DNA of 64,000 nt from Selaginella moellendorffii (taxonomy: Eukaryota; Streptophyta; Lycopodiopsida; Selaginellales; Selaginellaceae). The translations under genes and the position numbers were made by a program. The notes below the pieces were generated by a model. The model worked only from the letters and a program-made list of their open reading frames with translations. It was not told where the DNA came from and searched no databases. Each line of letters starts with the position of its first letter. Position 1 is the stretch's first letter. The stretch lies in NCBI RefSeq assembly GCF_000143415.4, contig NW_003314310.1:310442-374441 (forward strand), read 5' to 3'. Of the stretch, positions 34,710 to 48,042 are shown piece after piece.

Positions 34710-37700
34710 TGTAAGCGACTAAATTTCCATTCTACTTTAGTCACTTAACCACACCTCTAACCACTCTTCCCGTCTCCACAACCTTAGACATTTGGATAGC
34801 ACCTTCTATCTATCATTCGCTAGGGACTTAGTCCCTTGGGCCCTATCTATTGCCCTCGCGACACTAAACACCACCTCCTGGTGTTCCAGAGTGTTTGGGT
34901 GTCCCAATGATGGTTTCCTTGACAATGAGCATTTCCTTTTATGACATTGACTCACTATATCGCAACATAAGCAATTTAGCCCTTGTAAGAGTATATCTAA
35001 CTTCCTTATGCCATTAAGAAGTCTTGGGTAGCTACCTTCTACCCGTTTAACCAATTATCTTTGCACCTCTTGCTTAGTTGCCCCATAGTTGTCAAATCCT
35101 ACAACTCATTGCTTGGTGCTTCCACACCTCCATCATTATCTGGGTCACCACACTCCAACTGCATGCCTTCCAACTTAGGCTATGCTATTCCCATTTCCAT
35201 TGGGATTCCTTTGGAAGGGGTTCTCATGAACCTGCCAACTTGACCTCAAGGCAGCACACTTTGGCACCTTCGGTGTCTTCACACTATCGGCTCCACGAGC
35301 CTACCTTTATGACCCTTCTTATTTGTGTCCAGGTATTTTTGCCAAGACCAATATGGTTGTCTCTTATGCCAATTATCTATTAGCACTGCACCATGGAGTT
35401 CATGCACAACTTTGTGTCAAAGTTGTATTCTTCCGAGAAACTCTTTCCCACGACTTTAGCATGGCACCTTCTGCCATCAATGTCAAGATCCTCCCCATCT
35501 TTTGTGGGGTGCCACACACCTCAGTCCAAATGCTTTCCTCAAGCCCTTAGGATTATTCTTTGATTCTATTGGAGTCATTCAACCTTTTGGACTTTGTCTT
35601 CTAACGACCCATGAAGTCCTACCTTTGAGGTGCCAGCTCACTGAAATACAACTTCTTGTATTCAAGTCCTACTCACAAGGACCATCTTTACAAGTGTTAT
35701 TTGATACTTGATTTGTTCGTTTGGGGCAACCTTTTGCCCCTTAGGACCACTTGTGCATGTGATGAGAATACCAACTCATCCTCTAAGTACACCCTCAACT
35801 CCTTGGGTTGTTCCAGCATTTATTAGAGGTAGCTTTGGCTACCATTTCAAGGACTTGTGTCCTCTTCCGTATTTGACCTGCCACGGTCATTAATTCTGGT
35901 CTTAAATTCATGAGCACTAGCCTCAACTATATGAGGGTAACCTTGTGACTCCATTATCATCTTGGAGTTTGCATCTTTCCCGTGATCCCAACTATAGTTG
36001 TTTACCACAACTACATTAGCCCGTTTGCCGCGTCAAACACTCATCTGGATCACATCCTCAACTCTCTGAGGAAACCTCATACCATTCTCAAGATCCCAAA
36101 GTCGTTCCCTTATTGGCCCCTTTTCTATCCCCCATATCGTGCACAAGTTCACACACATGAACTTGAGTAGAGAGCCATGTCCTCACGACATGCTACTCCG
36201 TGAGGATAGGTCCATATCTAGGACCTTCCAATTCCAATACAAGTGGTGATATACTTGGCCACCAATAAGAGTCGGACTAAGGAACAGCTCCGATACCAAG
36301 TTGTAAGTGACTAAATTTCCATTCTACTTTAGTCACTTAACCACATCTCCAACCACTTGGAGGAGTCTCACTCACAACCTCCATAAGTCCTATTTCGGAC
36401 TTGGGCTTGCTAGCCCCGAGAATGGCATCCCCACCACTTAACCTTTGCACTTGGTCCAAGTGCTCCACGTGTCCAGTCCCATGACCGACACCCCAAAGCA
36501 CCACCAACATACTAGCCTATTACGCTAGGCCATGCCCAATCACCTTGGTCACATTGGTGGTCCAACACCACCTGCATTGCAATCCCGTCTCTCCAAGACG
36601 GGGCCATCCGTCCATGAGTGGTCATCCCAGATCCACTCCTTAGCATCCTTAAGATGCCTATAGACATGGGGAATAGCCTTCCCCCATATCCCTTTTCCGG
36701 TCCCCACCAAATCCCTTTCTGCCCTTAGCCGTGTTCGCCAACACTACCACTAGAGCAAGGCCCACAAGCCCGACCACTAAGTCCCACAGTCCTCTGGGAC
36801 TTCCTCACTACCCGACTGCATCCTTGGTCACTACACCAGAGGACTACTCCTCTTCCTTTCCACAGTCTGGGACTTCAGGGCAACATTTCGGAACACTGTG
36901 GCCTTACGCGAGCCTCGTGGGTACTCTCCCCACCTTCCACCTTTAGATGCTCTAGCCATGGGCTTAGAGCGAGGTTCCATTGAGCCACACCAGGTATCCA
37001 AGTAAGTAATGGCACCCACACTTGGACTGGGAGCATCGGGTAGTCAATCTCCCGGGGGAACTAGAGCCGGCTCTTGAACACTTCACCAAGCTACCCCGCT
37101 TGTCGGTCTGTATTCACTCTAGTCTTGGACTTCCCAGTGGTCAGTTCATCACCCAACACTGGGTCTGGCCTTCTTGGGCCAAACTGGCCTTTCCTGGCCA
37201 AACTGGCTCCACTACAGTCCTCCCCCTACTATACTTTTGGAGCTCACCAAACCCCCCAGGGTCTGGGAGATGAACACTTTGGGCTTTCACCCTCTCAGAC
37301 TCGAACTCAGACTCGGACTCGGACTCGGACTCGGACTCAGACTTGGACTCGGACTCGGACTCGGACTCGGACTCGGCCTCGGACTCGGTCTCAGTCCCGA
37401 TCTCGGTCTCGGTCTCGGTCTTGGTCTCAGTCTCAGTCTCGGTCCTGGTCTCGGTCTGGACCTCGGACTCCATCTCGGGTCCTTCTTGGACTCCATCTCG
37501 GATTCCATCTCGGGTCCATCTCGGACTCCATCTCAGACTCTGTCTCGGTCCACCTCGAACTCCATCTCAGACTCCATCTCGGACTCCATCTTGGTCCATC
37601 TTGGACTCCATCTCAGACTCCATCTTGGACTCCGTCTCAGTCCATCTTGGACTCCATCTCGGACTCCGTCTTGGTCCATCTCGAACTCCATCTCGGACTC

Positions 37701-38077
37701 CGTCTCGGTCCACCTCGGACTCCGTCTCAGACTCCATCTCGGACTCCGTCTCGGTCCATCTTGGACTCCGTCTTGGTCCATCTCGAACTCCATCTCGGAC
37801 TCCATATCAGACTCCATCTCGTCCATCTTGGAGTTCATCTCGGACACTTCCACGTGTCATGTGTTGGTCCTTTTTGGGTCCCTTTTTGGAGCCTTGCTTA
37901 TTGGTTGCCTCGTGCTCACTCCTCGAGCACTTTGTTGGGAGTTCCACTCCCGCTCTCGACCTTCCAAGTCGGAGCTTTTATTCCAAACGTGTTACGCTCG
38001 TTTGGCTTTCACTTCAACCACTACTACGTGGCACCCTTCTAGCTCCACTTTGGGGCCTAGGGATTTTGTGTCTCACA
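34710..38077 (-). mobile_element. LARD element 2, internally deleted
   Basis: The 5' LTR is 36302-38077 (1776 bp). The 3' LTR survives only as 34710-34766 and is then joined to interior sequence (34767-36301), so most of that LTR and part of the interior were lost in one deletion. The flanks ATATG (34705-34709) and ATGTG (38078-38082) fit a 5-bp duplication with one change. It landed almost exactly at the LTR/primer-site junction of the TRIM. Confidence 0.85.
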
Positions 38078-38239
38078 ATGTGGTATTAGAGCAAAATGGC
38101 ATGGGTTTGATTTCTATTGATTAGTGGCTACATAAAAATATATAATATATCTTTGAGTAAGGTAAATTCCTACCTCTAAAATTTGAAATCGTATGTATTG
38201 AGCATCCATGTGTATGTCTTTCCTCTTGTGGAGCATCCG

Positions 38240-38339
38240 NNNNNNNNNNNNNNNNNNNNNNNNNNNNNNNNNNNNNNNNNNNNNNNNNNNNNNNNNNNNN
38301 NNNNNNNNNNNNNNNNNNNNNNNNNNNNNNNNNNNNNNN
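38240..38339. other. Assembly gap (100 N)
   Basis: 100 undetermined bases. The round number suggests a scaffold gap of unknown true size, inside the internal region of a TRIM element. Confidence 0.98.
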
Positions 38340-38423
38340 AATAAAATAACTACTAAGGGTTCTCTCATCAATCAATTACTCTATTTTCAGTTGGCTTAAA
38401 AGAGAGAAATAATGTGTGTTACA

Positions 38424-39163
38424 TGGGACCAAATAGAACTAATACATGGGGCATGATAGCAAAGGTGTTTAATAGATACAATAAGTTATCATTTGACAAA
38501 TATTGAGAGATCAAACTCAATATTACGGGGGTTTCCAACATTAACAAATTCAACTCAACAAAATGATTTTTTCTAACCAAGTCAAGTATGTTTGACTAAT
38601 AGCACTTAAGAATTCTGTCTTTATGCTCATTTGGTCAAGTGCACATGCGAAGATCAGTTTCTAAACTAACTTAGGTGAAGATTAAAAATTAGTTTAACAA
38701 TACTAACCTCTTGTTGTTATAATAGTAAGGAAAGAATATTCAAAAACATTCGTCAACATGTAACTTTAATATTCGCAATCACATTTATGACAGTTCCCCC
38801 CCCCCGTCCTCCTAGAGAAGATCAACATCCTCATTGATGCACACTCTATTCTAAACACCGTCAAGGAAACAACTCTAGAAAATATTTATGGTGTTCACAC
38901 TTTATAAAAAATGCATCAACTTAAATGAGTTAGGCTAATCTCTCTATGTAACATAAATACACTACAACTTAGACACATTTCGATTGTCAATGACAATAAA
39001 ATGACTAATAGAGTCAACCACTATAGCGCACTTTATCTCTCTCCCCTTAAGCCAACTGGAAAAAGGGCATTTGCTTGATGAGAGAGCCCTTAGTGGCTAT
39101 TTTATCCCCATTTATCCCCTAAGGTTCTAAGGATCCATGGTGACAGTATATTCATATTAGTCA
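38424..39163 (-). repeat. Decayed family C LTR element, left part
   Basis: 38424-38792 matches the end of the LTR at 62540-63687 (tgggacc...gggcatgatagc...atattg...gggggtt) and ends TTATGACA. 38793-39021 matches the internal sequence after 63687 (gaagatcaacatcctc, 'aaggaaacaactc', 'acttaaatgagttagg'). Differences are overwhelmingly C/G to T/A. Its continuation is at 61208-62539. Confidence 0.75.
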
Positions 39164-39168
39164 ACCAC
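39022..39168 (-). repeat. Truncated TRIM LTR fragment
   Basis: Starts TATAGCGCACTTTATC, runs to 'gacagtatattc', and is followed by a second copy of the 'gtcaaccac' flank. It is preceded by ACCAC (39017-39021). It looks like a partial duplication of the TRIM LTR at the same target. Confidence 0.7.
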
Positions 39169-39298
39169 TGTAATACACCTTATCTCTCTCCCTTTAAACT
39201 AACTGGAAAAAGGGCATTTGCTTGATGAGAGCCCTTAGTGGCTATTTTATCCCCATTTATCCCCCAAGGTTCCAAGAATCCACAATGACAGTATATAT

Positions 39299-39320
39299 GC
39301 TCTATTTCGTTAAAGTGGGA
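39299..39320 (+). repeat. Left terminal inverted repeat
   Basis: 22 bp, identical to the inverse complement of 60635-60656. A degenerate second copy of its inner end (gtaaaatggga) follows at about 39330-39340. Confidence 0.95.
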
Positions 39321-39840
39321 TTTATTCAGTAAAATGGGACTAGGTACAAATTTTCAAGTATTTGAAAATGACGTGAAATTATATGTTTTTTGTCCAGGGG
39401 CTAGACATATCTAGGGCATGGTGACTAGCGCGGTGACTTTATGTCCAGACTGAGTCCATCTGGTTGTATAATAAATCTCATTGTCAAGGTGAACAAGCTG
39501 AATCTGAAGCTAAAGAAGAGCGATGGCATGCGCGCACACACTATTTGTTTGTTCATTGAGCGTGTGGTGAGCTTTCCAAGATGAACGTCATTCTTATTAG
39601 CCAGACATATCACTTAATGGTGAGAACATTTAGATATTATTCAATGTTATCTTTTTCTAACGAATCTAATTGTGAAGGTGTAGCAAGAGGCATTGCTAGT
39701 CTGGAGAAGTCATTTAACTCATTTGACCCTTAGTGTATTTTCATGAAACTAAATAACATTCATATTATTAAGGAATTTCTCTAGTACCTTTTTTTTACGA
39801 CATAGAGGCTTGCATTTCTTTCAAAGGTGATTTAGTAAAA

Positions 39841-39950
39841 GGCCTGAGGGCACATGCCATTCTATTTCTCAGACTGGTATTAAGATATACTAGTGCAAAG
39901 GGAAAAAGGTATTTGGTGATCAAGTAAATGGCATGAAGGCACACGCCATT
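39841..39950. repeat. Palindromes downstream of the minus-strand genes
   Basis: A full palindrome is at 39927-39950 (AATGGCATG ... CACGCCATT), just past the stop of the small minus-strand frame. A half-degenerate copy lies at 39841-39861. Confidence 0.85.
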
Positions 39951-39956
39951 ATAAGC

Positions 39957-40214
39957 CTAAGCGCTAGTGGACACCTCCTTTTTGGTACTCTCAGCGGTAC
40001 TATCATCCTTCTCCGGGTCAGTTGTTTTGCTTTGGATTGTTGTCTCTGACGTTACTGGGGCGTTCTCAATAGTTGTTAATGTTGCCGTTTGTTCAGAAAA
40101 ATGATCACCTGGAGTATAGTACGGGGAGTTTGGAAGACTTATATATTCTACATCTTCACCTATCTCCTTCTCCGTCTCCTTTTCTGCCTCACTTACAGAT
40201 TTTGTGCTTGCCAT
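39957..40214 (-). CDS. Possible C-terminal exon or small acidic ORF
   Basis: 85 codons from the ATG at 40212-40214, rich in Ser, Thr and Glu, with no domain. It is preceded on the minus strand by acceptor-like sequence (TTCCCTTGCAG near 40281; ATATTTTAG near 40232). It could be a terminal exon of the DUF7869-type gene if a weak (GC-AG) donor near 40430 is used. Otherwise it is a chance or independent frame. Palindromes lie between it and that gene. Confidence 0.35.
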   Translation of the reverse strand: MASTKSVSEAEKETEKEIGEDVEYISLPNSPYYTPGDHFSEQTATLTTIENAPVTSETTIQSKTTDPEKDDSTAESTKKEVSTSA

Positions 40215-40337
40215 GAGAACGCTCTTCACCCTAAAATATGGAGTTCGTTGTGTTATAAAAGGAAACCAACACATACGCTGCAAGGGAATGATGGTACATA
40301 AAGCATGTAAGCCCACAATATGGGTTTATGTGCCATT

Positions 40338-40424
40338 AATATGGGCCACACGCCATATTATTAGATTTATGCATGTGTGATTGGTAAATGCATATGTCAC
40401 ATCATCTCAGGCCACATGCCATCA
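40338..40424. repeat. Palindrome copies near the 3' end of the DUF7869-type gene
   Basis: 40338-40359 (AATATGGGCC...CACGCCATATT) and a half copy at 40403-40422 (GGCCACATGCCAT), which runs up to the likely stop codon (40422-40424). Confidence 0.7.
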
Positions 40425-41740
40425 CGCCTCCTCTGATTCAGATTCGGATTGTTCACCTTGAAATAAAATATATTAGAAACTTAGTAAAGGAATATTAATG
40501 AATCTCACCTTGAACCCGGGTTATGAATGCTCTTGCTGCATCTCTTGCATGGTCTGGCAAGGTGATGGTGGCACTCTGCTTCCGCATCCAACCATGCACA
40601 ACATTATCCACCGATATGCTCATGCTGGGATCCCTTGGATTCAGCACCCATCTCTTTTCTAGGCAATCCTTCGTATATCCGGAACTTGGCTTGAACCACT
40701 CCACAGTTACATTGAAGGAGTTAGTTTCCGCGTCCTCCTCTGCATCAGTGATGCAGCGCCCCACCCATATCATTTCTTTTTTATTACTGGGTCTGACAAG
40801 CACGACCATTCCTTTGCAGACCTGTACTGGATTGAATGCTGAATCCGGCCTCTTGTTCCTCGGCCCACAATAGTGATCCTCAACATCGTTATCTGTCACT
40901 GCATTTCCAGAGGACATTGTTCCGCTACTATCTGGTGCTCTGGGTTCTGGCCAAAAGGACTCTTCCAATTCTTCATATACAACCGGCCCATTTTGGATAG
41001 CAGATATAATCTTCTCCCAGTATTCGAGCAAAGGCTTGCACCTCTGAAAATAGGATTCTCCACTAAACACCAACCCCCTCTTCCAGAAGGCAATATGCTG
41101 TCTAATCCCGGCCACTATACTTTCCTGGTCTTTGAGTCCATCCGGGTGCATCGGCCGTGGGGAACCCTGAGGAATCATAGGTTCCCCAGTTATGGGATCT
41201 CTCTTGAAGAGTTCAATGCCGTCCACTGGCAGCCACACTGTGTCCCATTCTCTCATCTTGTACCTCATCACTGGAGCACCGTCACACATGCTGAAATGAA
41301 ACTGAAGAGGCTTGGAGTGGCCAATCAGCGTTTCGGATCCGTCCCTGATGTAGCCTCTTACAAACCCCTTAAAGTCTGGAACCTCTGTCAGAAGTGCAGC
41401 TTCAACAGTGCCTTTGATGCAATTTTGGAATTCATCGTAGAGTTGTGGGAGGGTGAGGACATTGGATCGCCGGAGGGACTCTGCCAGGTGACTGAACATG
41501 GCATCGATGTCTTCATGAGTGTGCCCAACCATGAGAAAGCCAAGTGTAACCGTTTCAAATATGCCTTTGGCAACAAGCATCGCCAAGTACGCGAAGACGT
41601 ACATGTTTTTGTTCTCACTGCCAGCATTGTCTGTTTGGAGCAGAAGATGGGGTGGAAGGCCACATCAGCCGCAAGAACTTCCTTGAGATTCTGCTTCGTT
41701 TGGATGAGGCTATGCATTCACCGGGCGACCAGCCTCGTCG

Positions 41741-41822
41741 GAATGGCATGAGGCCTCACGTGATAACCCTACAATCTGACGGCCAACATATTCACTGGGA
41801 TGGCATGGGGCCCCATGCGATA
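41741..41822. repeat. Two palindromes within the DUF7869-type gene
   Basis: 41741-41764 (GAATGGCATGAGGCCTCACG) and 41799-41822 (GGCATGGGGCCCCATGC). Both fall in a stretch between conserved blocks where the family has only a short linker, so they may be in introns or may be insertions. Confidence 0.8.
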
Positions 41823-42205
41823 CTGCAAGCCTTTGCTCCTCCTCCAGCTGAACCCTGTATGGGGTTCGATCGACAAGGGCCTTATGCAAGGGTTGGCCGT
41901 TCAGCTCAGTCTGCGCACTTTGCAGAGACCTTAAGTGTTTTGCTAGGGACGCAATCATCATGTTTGCACCCCCGCCACCCCATAGAGGTACAAAGAAGTT
42001 CCCATAGTTCTGGGCACCATGCCCATGAGCGATTATGCCAAACAGAGACATAGGCAGCTGCATGGATGAAGAGATTGCCTTGGGGGTAGGATTGAGTCGA
42101 GGTAAGCACGTCTTTTTCTGGTCCATTTTGTCGTGGATGATGCAGAGGTAAGAGTCAGGTCTCTCCATGGAGAGAATCCTGTTATGATAATATGCAGTCC
42201 TGCAG

Positions 42206-42787
42206 TGTGAGACACAGAATCCTTAGGCCCCAAAGTGGAGCCGGAAGGGTGCCACGTGGTAGTGGCCGAAGCGAAAGCCAAACGAGTGTAACACGTTTGG
42301 GCCAAAAGCTCCGCCTTGAAAGGTCGAGAGCGGGAGTGGAACTCCTAATGAAGGGCTCGAGGAACGAGCACGAAGCGAGCAAAAGGCGAGGCTCCAAAAA
42401 GGGACCCAAAAGGACCAACACATGACACGTGGGAGTGTCCGAGATGGACTCGAGTTGGAGTCCGAAGTGGAGTCCGAGATGGACCCGAGTTGGAGTCCGA
42501 AGTGGAGTCCAAGATGGACCCGAGATGGAGTCCGAGATGGAGTCCGAAGTGGAGTCCGAGGTGGACCCGAGATGGACCCGAGTTGGAGTCCGAAGTGGAG
42601 TCCGAGATGGAGTCCGAGATGGAGTCCGAGGTGGACCCAAGATGGACCCGAAATGGAGTCCGAGATGGAGTCCGAGATGGAGTCCGAGATGGAGTCCGAG
42701 ATGGACCCGAGATGGACCCGAGATGGAGTCCGAGATGGAGTCCGAGATGGAGTCCGAGATGGAGTCCGAAGTCGAGACCGAGACCGG

Positions 42788-42819
<32 letters not shown>

Positions 42820-43946
42820 TCGGGACCGAGACCGAGACCGAGGCCGAGGCCGAGACCGAGCCCGAGCCCGAGCCCGAGTCCGAATCCGAGTCCGAGTCCG
42901 AGTCCAAGTCCGAGTCCAAGTCCGAGTCCGAGTCCGAGTCCGAAGCCTGAGAGGGTGAAAGCCCAAAGCGTTCGTCTCCCAGACCCTGGGGGGTTTGGTG
43001 AGCTCCAAAAGTATAGTAGGGGGAGGACTGCAGTGGAGCCAGTTTGGCCAGGAAAGGCCAGTTTGGCCCAGGAAGGCCGGACCCAGTGTTGGGTGATGAG
43101 CTGCCCACTGGGAAGTCCAAGACTAGAGTGAATACGGACCGACAAGCGGGGTAGCTTGGTGAAGTGTTCAAGAGCCGGCTCTAGTTCCCCCGGGAGATCG
43201 ACTGGCCGATGCTCCCAGTCCAAGTGTGGGTGGCACTACCTACTTGGATACCTGGTGTGGCTCAACGGAACCCGCTCTAAGCCCATGGCTAGAGCACCCA
43301 AGGGCAGAAGGCAAGGAGAGTACCCAGGTGGCTCACGTAAGGCCACGGTGTTCCGAAATGTTGTCCCAAAAGGCCCAGACTGTGGAAAGGAAGAGGAGCA
43401 GTCCTCTGGGGTAGTGACCAAGGACACAGTCGTGTGGTGAGGAAGTCCCAGAGGACCGTGGGACTTAGTGGTCGGGCCTGTGGGTCTCGATCCAGTGGCA
43501 GTGTTGGCAAACACGGCCAGGGGCAGAAAGGAACTTAGTGGGGACTGACAGAGGGATATTGGGGAAGGCTATTCCCCTTGTCGGTGGGCATCCTAAGGAT
43601 GCTAAGGAGTGGATCTGAGATGACCACTCACGGAAGGTTTGCCTAGTCTTGGAGAGCCAAGACGGTGATGCAAGTGGTATTGGACTACCAGTGTGGCAAA
43701 GGTGATTGGGCATGGCCTTAGCGTAACAGGCTGCTATGTCGGTGGTACCTTTGAGTGTCGGTCACGGGATCGGACACGTGGAGCACTGGGACCAAGTGCA
43801 AATGTTGAGTGGCATGGATGCCATTCTCGGGGCTAGCAAGTCCCAAGTCCTAGATTGGACTTATGGAGGTTGCGAATGAGACTCTTCCAAGTGGTTAGAG
43901 GTGTGGTTAAGTGACTAAAGTAGAATGGGAAATTTAGTCGCTTACA
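42206..43946 (+). repeat. 5' LTR of LARD element 3
   Basis: Three G-box cores CACGTG (42253, 42426, 43775). Array of GGAGTCCGAGAT 12-mers at about 42440-42770, then GACCGA hexamers to 42860, then GAGTCC hexamers to 42945. Confidence 0.93.
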
Positions 43947-46900
43947 ATTTGGTATCGGAGCTGTTCCTTAGTCCGACTTTTATTGGTGCTCAAGTATATC
44001 ACCATTGATATTGGCATCGGAAGGTCCGAGGAGTGGGCCTATCCTTGAGGAGTAGCAAGTCGGGAAGACATAGCTCTCCATTACAGTTCATGTGTGAACT
44101 TGTAGACGAGGTGGTGGATAGAAAAGGGCCAATAATGGAACGACTTTGGGATCTTGGGAACAATGCAAGGTTTTCCTCATTGAGTTGAGGATGTGATCCG
44201 GATGAGCATTTGTCTCGGCAAATTGGCTAAGGTTGTTGTGGTAAACAACTAAAGTTGGGATCACGGGAAAGATAGAGACTCCAAAACAATAAAGGAGTCA
44301 CAAGATTATCCTCATATAGTTGAGGTTGGTGCTCATGAATGTGAGACCAGAGGTAATGACCGTGGGAGGTCAAATACGGAAGAGGACTCAAGTCCTTGAA
44401 ATGGTAGCCGGGGCTACCTTTAATAAATGCTGGAAAACCCAAGGAGTTGGGGGGTGTACTTAGAGATGAGTGGTATTCTCATCGCATGGACAAGTAGTCC
44501 TAAGGGGCAAAAGTTGCCCCCAGAGAACAAAATCAAGTGTCGGAGTAACACTTGTGAAAATAGTCCTTTTGAGTAGGACAGGAATGCCAGAAGTGTATTC
44601 CAGTGAGGTAGTGCCTCACAAGTAGGACCTTAAGGGTCTATGGATTAACCAAGTCCAAAACTGCTGATGACTCAAGTAGAGTCAAGGGATGGTCCTAAAA
44701 GGACTGATGGAAGCATTTGGACTGAGGTGTGTTGTACCCCACAAAGGATGGGGGGGGATTATAGGATCTAAGGATGAGAACAGAGGGTATCTCATCAATG
44801 GCAAAATGTGCCATGCTAAAGTTATGGGAAAGGTGTTCTCAGAAGAAAACAACTTTGACACAAAGTTGTGTGTGACCTCTATGGTGCAGTGCTAACGGAT
44901 GGTTGGCATGAGAAAGAGCGGTGTTGGTTTTGGCAAAGATATAAACATGAAGGGGAAGTGTCATAGAGGTAGGCTCGTGGAGCCGATGGTGTGGAGACAC
45001 CAAATGTGCCAAGGTGTGATACCTTGAGGCTATGTTGGTGGGTTCATGAGAACCCCTTGCCAAAGGAATCCCAATGGAAATGGGAATGGCATAGCCTAAG
45101 CTGCAGAGCATGCAGTTGGAGTGTGGTGACCCAGATAATGATGGAGGTGTGAAAGCACCAAGCAATGAGTTGTGGGACTTGACAACTATGAGGCAACTAA
45201 GCAAGAGGTGCTAAATAACTGGTTGAACGGGTAGAAGGTAGCTACCCAAGACTTCTTAATAGCATAGGGAAGTCGGATACACCCTTACGGGGGATAAGTT
45301 GCTTGTGTTGCGATATAGTAAGTCAATGTCATAAAAGGAAATACTCATTGTCAAGAAAGCCATCATTGGGACACCCGAACACTCTAGAACACCAGAAGGT
45401 GGTGTTTGATGTCGCGAGGGCAATGGATAAAGCCCAAGGGACTAAGTCCCTAGCGAATGATGGATAAAAGGTGCTATCCAAATGTCCAAGGTTGCGGAGA
45501 CAGGAGAGGACTGTCTACCCGAGTTGGACAAAGCCAAGAATGGAATTTTGGCAAGGCTAGTGATGGGCATGTAAAGGCCCATAAGCAACAATGTAATCCC
45601 AGTGTGTGGGATTATAAGGTGAGCATACCCGGATTGAGGAACCACTCCCTAGGCTATTGAGTAGGTTCATCCCTAAGAATACTTGCTAAAGCATGATAGA
45701 AAGTGCAAAGCTATCCTCCTGGTCTGGAGGAGAATGACCAAAGGAAAGGTTTGAAGCCAAAAAGCAAAAAGTAAGGGGATAGAACCGAACCGTAGGAATA
45801 AAAAGGCATAACCAAGGTTGGTTATGCCAGCTGGGAGTGGAGAATCAAGTGGGGGCTCGAGGGTGTTGCCGCTAGCAACCGTGATGCCATGGAGAGTCTA
45901 AAATATAGAATTGTCCATGTTAGACTATGTGGCAATTAGAAAGCTTGCAAAAAGGGAGGCCTTAGCAAGCTAAGGGACAGAGTTCCTTCAAGGTTCCCAA
46001 AGACGATTCTAGGTAGCTTAGTACCTAGAAAGGCCAAGTGTAAATGGTTCAAGGAACGCGCGAAATCAGAGTGGCGCAGCAGAAGCGTGGTCTTGAAGCT
46101 TGCCATGAGGCGAGGCTGTCAAGGTTAGGGAAGTAGTTCCCGAGTGTTCAAAGAGAGGGCTTTGAACGAAAGTCGATGACCAAGGACTTTCACGCTTATG
46201 CAGGAACCATGTTACAGTGGTCGGAGGACTTGCCAAGCGAGACTGGCAAGTCGGGGGAACAAATACCCTAGTTGAAGGTGATAACTTCAAAAAGGGTGGG
46301 CCATGGGGCCAAGCATGGAGGAGTCCATGCATGATCACAGACTTGTCAAGTGAGAGGACTTGGCAGTGTGGAGGAACTAGGTTCCTAAGTTGTGATCTGT
46401 AGCGCGCTTTAAACATAAGTTGGTGCACCGGCGTGATGAGTCACGCCAGGCATCCTGGGTGATGCCGTCCGTAGATGCATATACGGAGGTTGGGTTCGAG
46501 TCCCGACCCTCTAGTGCTTGGGTTCGAGTCCCAAATCACTAGGGCGTGGTGATGGTTTGGAATATGAGGACACTCATATTTCGGTGGTCATGGACTCTCA
46601 GTGGGGAGACTGGTTTGGGCACACCGCCAAGCGAGGGATGCCTCGGAGTCGTGATGCACGGTTAGATTGCTTAGTGTGAAAGCTTAGCATATCTAACTTG
46701 AACGCTTTGGTGCAAGTGGCACCAAGGTCGTGGTGAGTGAGATGGGGACACCTAATCTCAATTGTTATGAACCCTTGGCCGTAAAGGCTGGCTTGGGTGC
46801 ACCGCCAAGTGTGGGGGATGCCCCCGGGGTTATAGTCAACAACTTGGAGGTCTAGAAGACCAAGTACCTATTGGCAACTCTGTTAAGGTGCCAAGGTGAA

Positions 46901-48042
46901 ATCACTAGGTGATCTTATGGTCAGATAAGGATAAGGTCCTTGGTTGGCTAAGGAATGAAGTTCCTGGTTCAAAATGTTGAAATTGAACTGTTTAAGGTGG
47001 TGTGGCTTGGTCGTGATGACCAAGTGGGAAGAGCACCTAAGGGAAATAAACTATGTCCGTGCGATGGCATAGTGAGTCCGAGGAAAGTAGTCTCTATAAA
47101 AGACCCATGGGAGGGTCACAAAGTTGGGCCGTGGATAGAGCCCATAGCAGAAGATGCTAAAGAGACGTACTAGGGGTGAACACCCTCCGGACTTGGCAAA
47201 GAAGAGTCTTTGCTATGGAACCGAAACAATACCTCAAGAAGGGAGGTAGAGATTCGATGTTGCTTGGTGCAACAATCAACGGATAGGAGCAAAAGATGAG
47301 TGGCCAAGATAGGGCCGTGGAATCCCTTGGAAGGAATCCAAGTGACAAAGTTAGGCGAGGAACACTAATGTGTTAGACGCTAACAAGTTGCGGGAAAGGA
47401 AGTGTGTTTCCAATGAGGGATTCCGAAATGCTCCGATTTGGCGATAGTGGAAGCTCCAAGGGAGGGAGCGGTAAGGTAGCCAAATGATAGGGCCATGAAC
47501 AGCCCTAGCACAAAGTATGATAACTGAAACTTTGGCACGAAATAGAAGAGAGGATGATGGTGCCCTCGAGTAGAGAACTTCCTAGGATGGGAAGTGGAGT
47601 TGCACAAAAAGGTGCAAGGCAAGGTGTCGGAGACACCTAGGAAATTGACTCCAAGAAGTCAAAATTCAAAGTTCCAAAGTGCAAAGGTTATATCGATGGA
47701 AATCGAGACTACTCGAGAAGGAGTAGTGGGATTGACTTAGAGAAGGGTCTCTAAGAGATTTAGCGAGAACTAAACCAATAAAAGGAGAGAACCACTACAT
47801 GTGGTCCAATCAGTCTCTAAGTTGGAGAGACTACCCTCCTTAGAGGATAGGCAAGGCATGGTGAGCCTTTGGTGTCAAACCATTGAGGAATATGGAGAAG
47901 GCATGGTGAGCCTTCAATGTCAAACCATTGACAAATATTGGCTAGGTGCCAAGGATGGAAATGGTAACACATGCGAGTGTTACTTTACAAAATGGTTTAC
48001 CGTTCGATGAGGACATTGAACTTCGTCTATGGATGGTGGAGT

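Larger units (their letters stand above)
34544..38423 (+). mobile_element. TRIM element (plus orientation) split by LARD element 2
   Basis: The left LTR (34544-34709) reads TGTAGTGCATGTGATCATGG and on as the inverse of the TRIM LTR at 32238. It is followed, after the LARD, by a primer-binding site (38082-38095, TGGTATTAGAGC), internal sequence, the assembly gap, and the right LTR ending TGTTACA at 38423. No matching target duplication was found outside. The gap or decay may explain this. Confidence 0.75.

Noticed and set aside
38114-38399. Open frames across the N gap
   Set aside because: They read undetermined bases and have no meaning.
42182-43223. Long overlapping frames (up to 329 codons) on both strands, Arg/Ser-, Leu/Gly- or Glu/Ser-repeat proteins
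   Set aside because: They are translations of the 6- and 12-bp LTR arrays, which lack stops in several frames. The same occurs at 18391-19168, 20829-21853, 26675-27420, 37074-38124 and 47980-48932.
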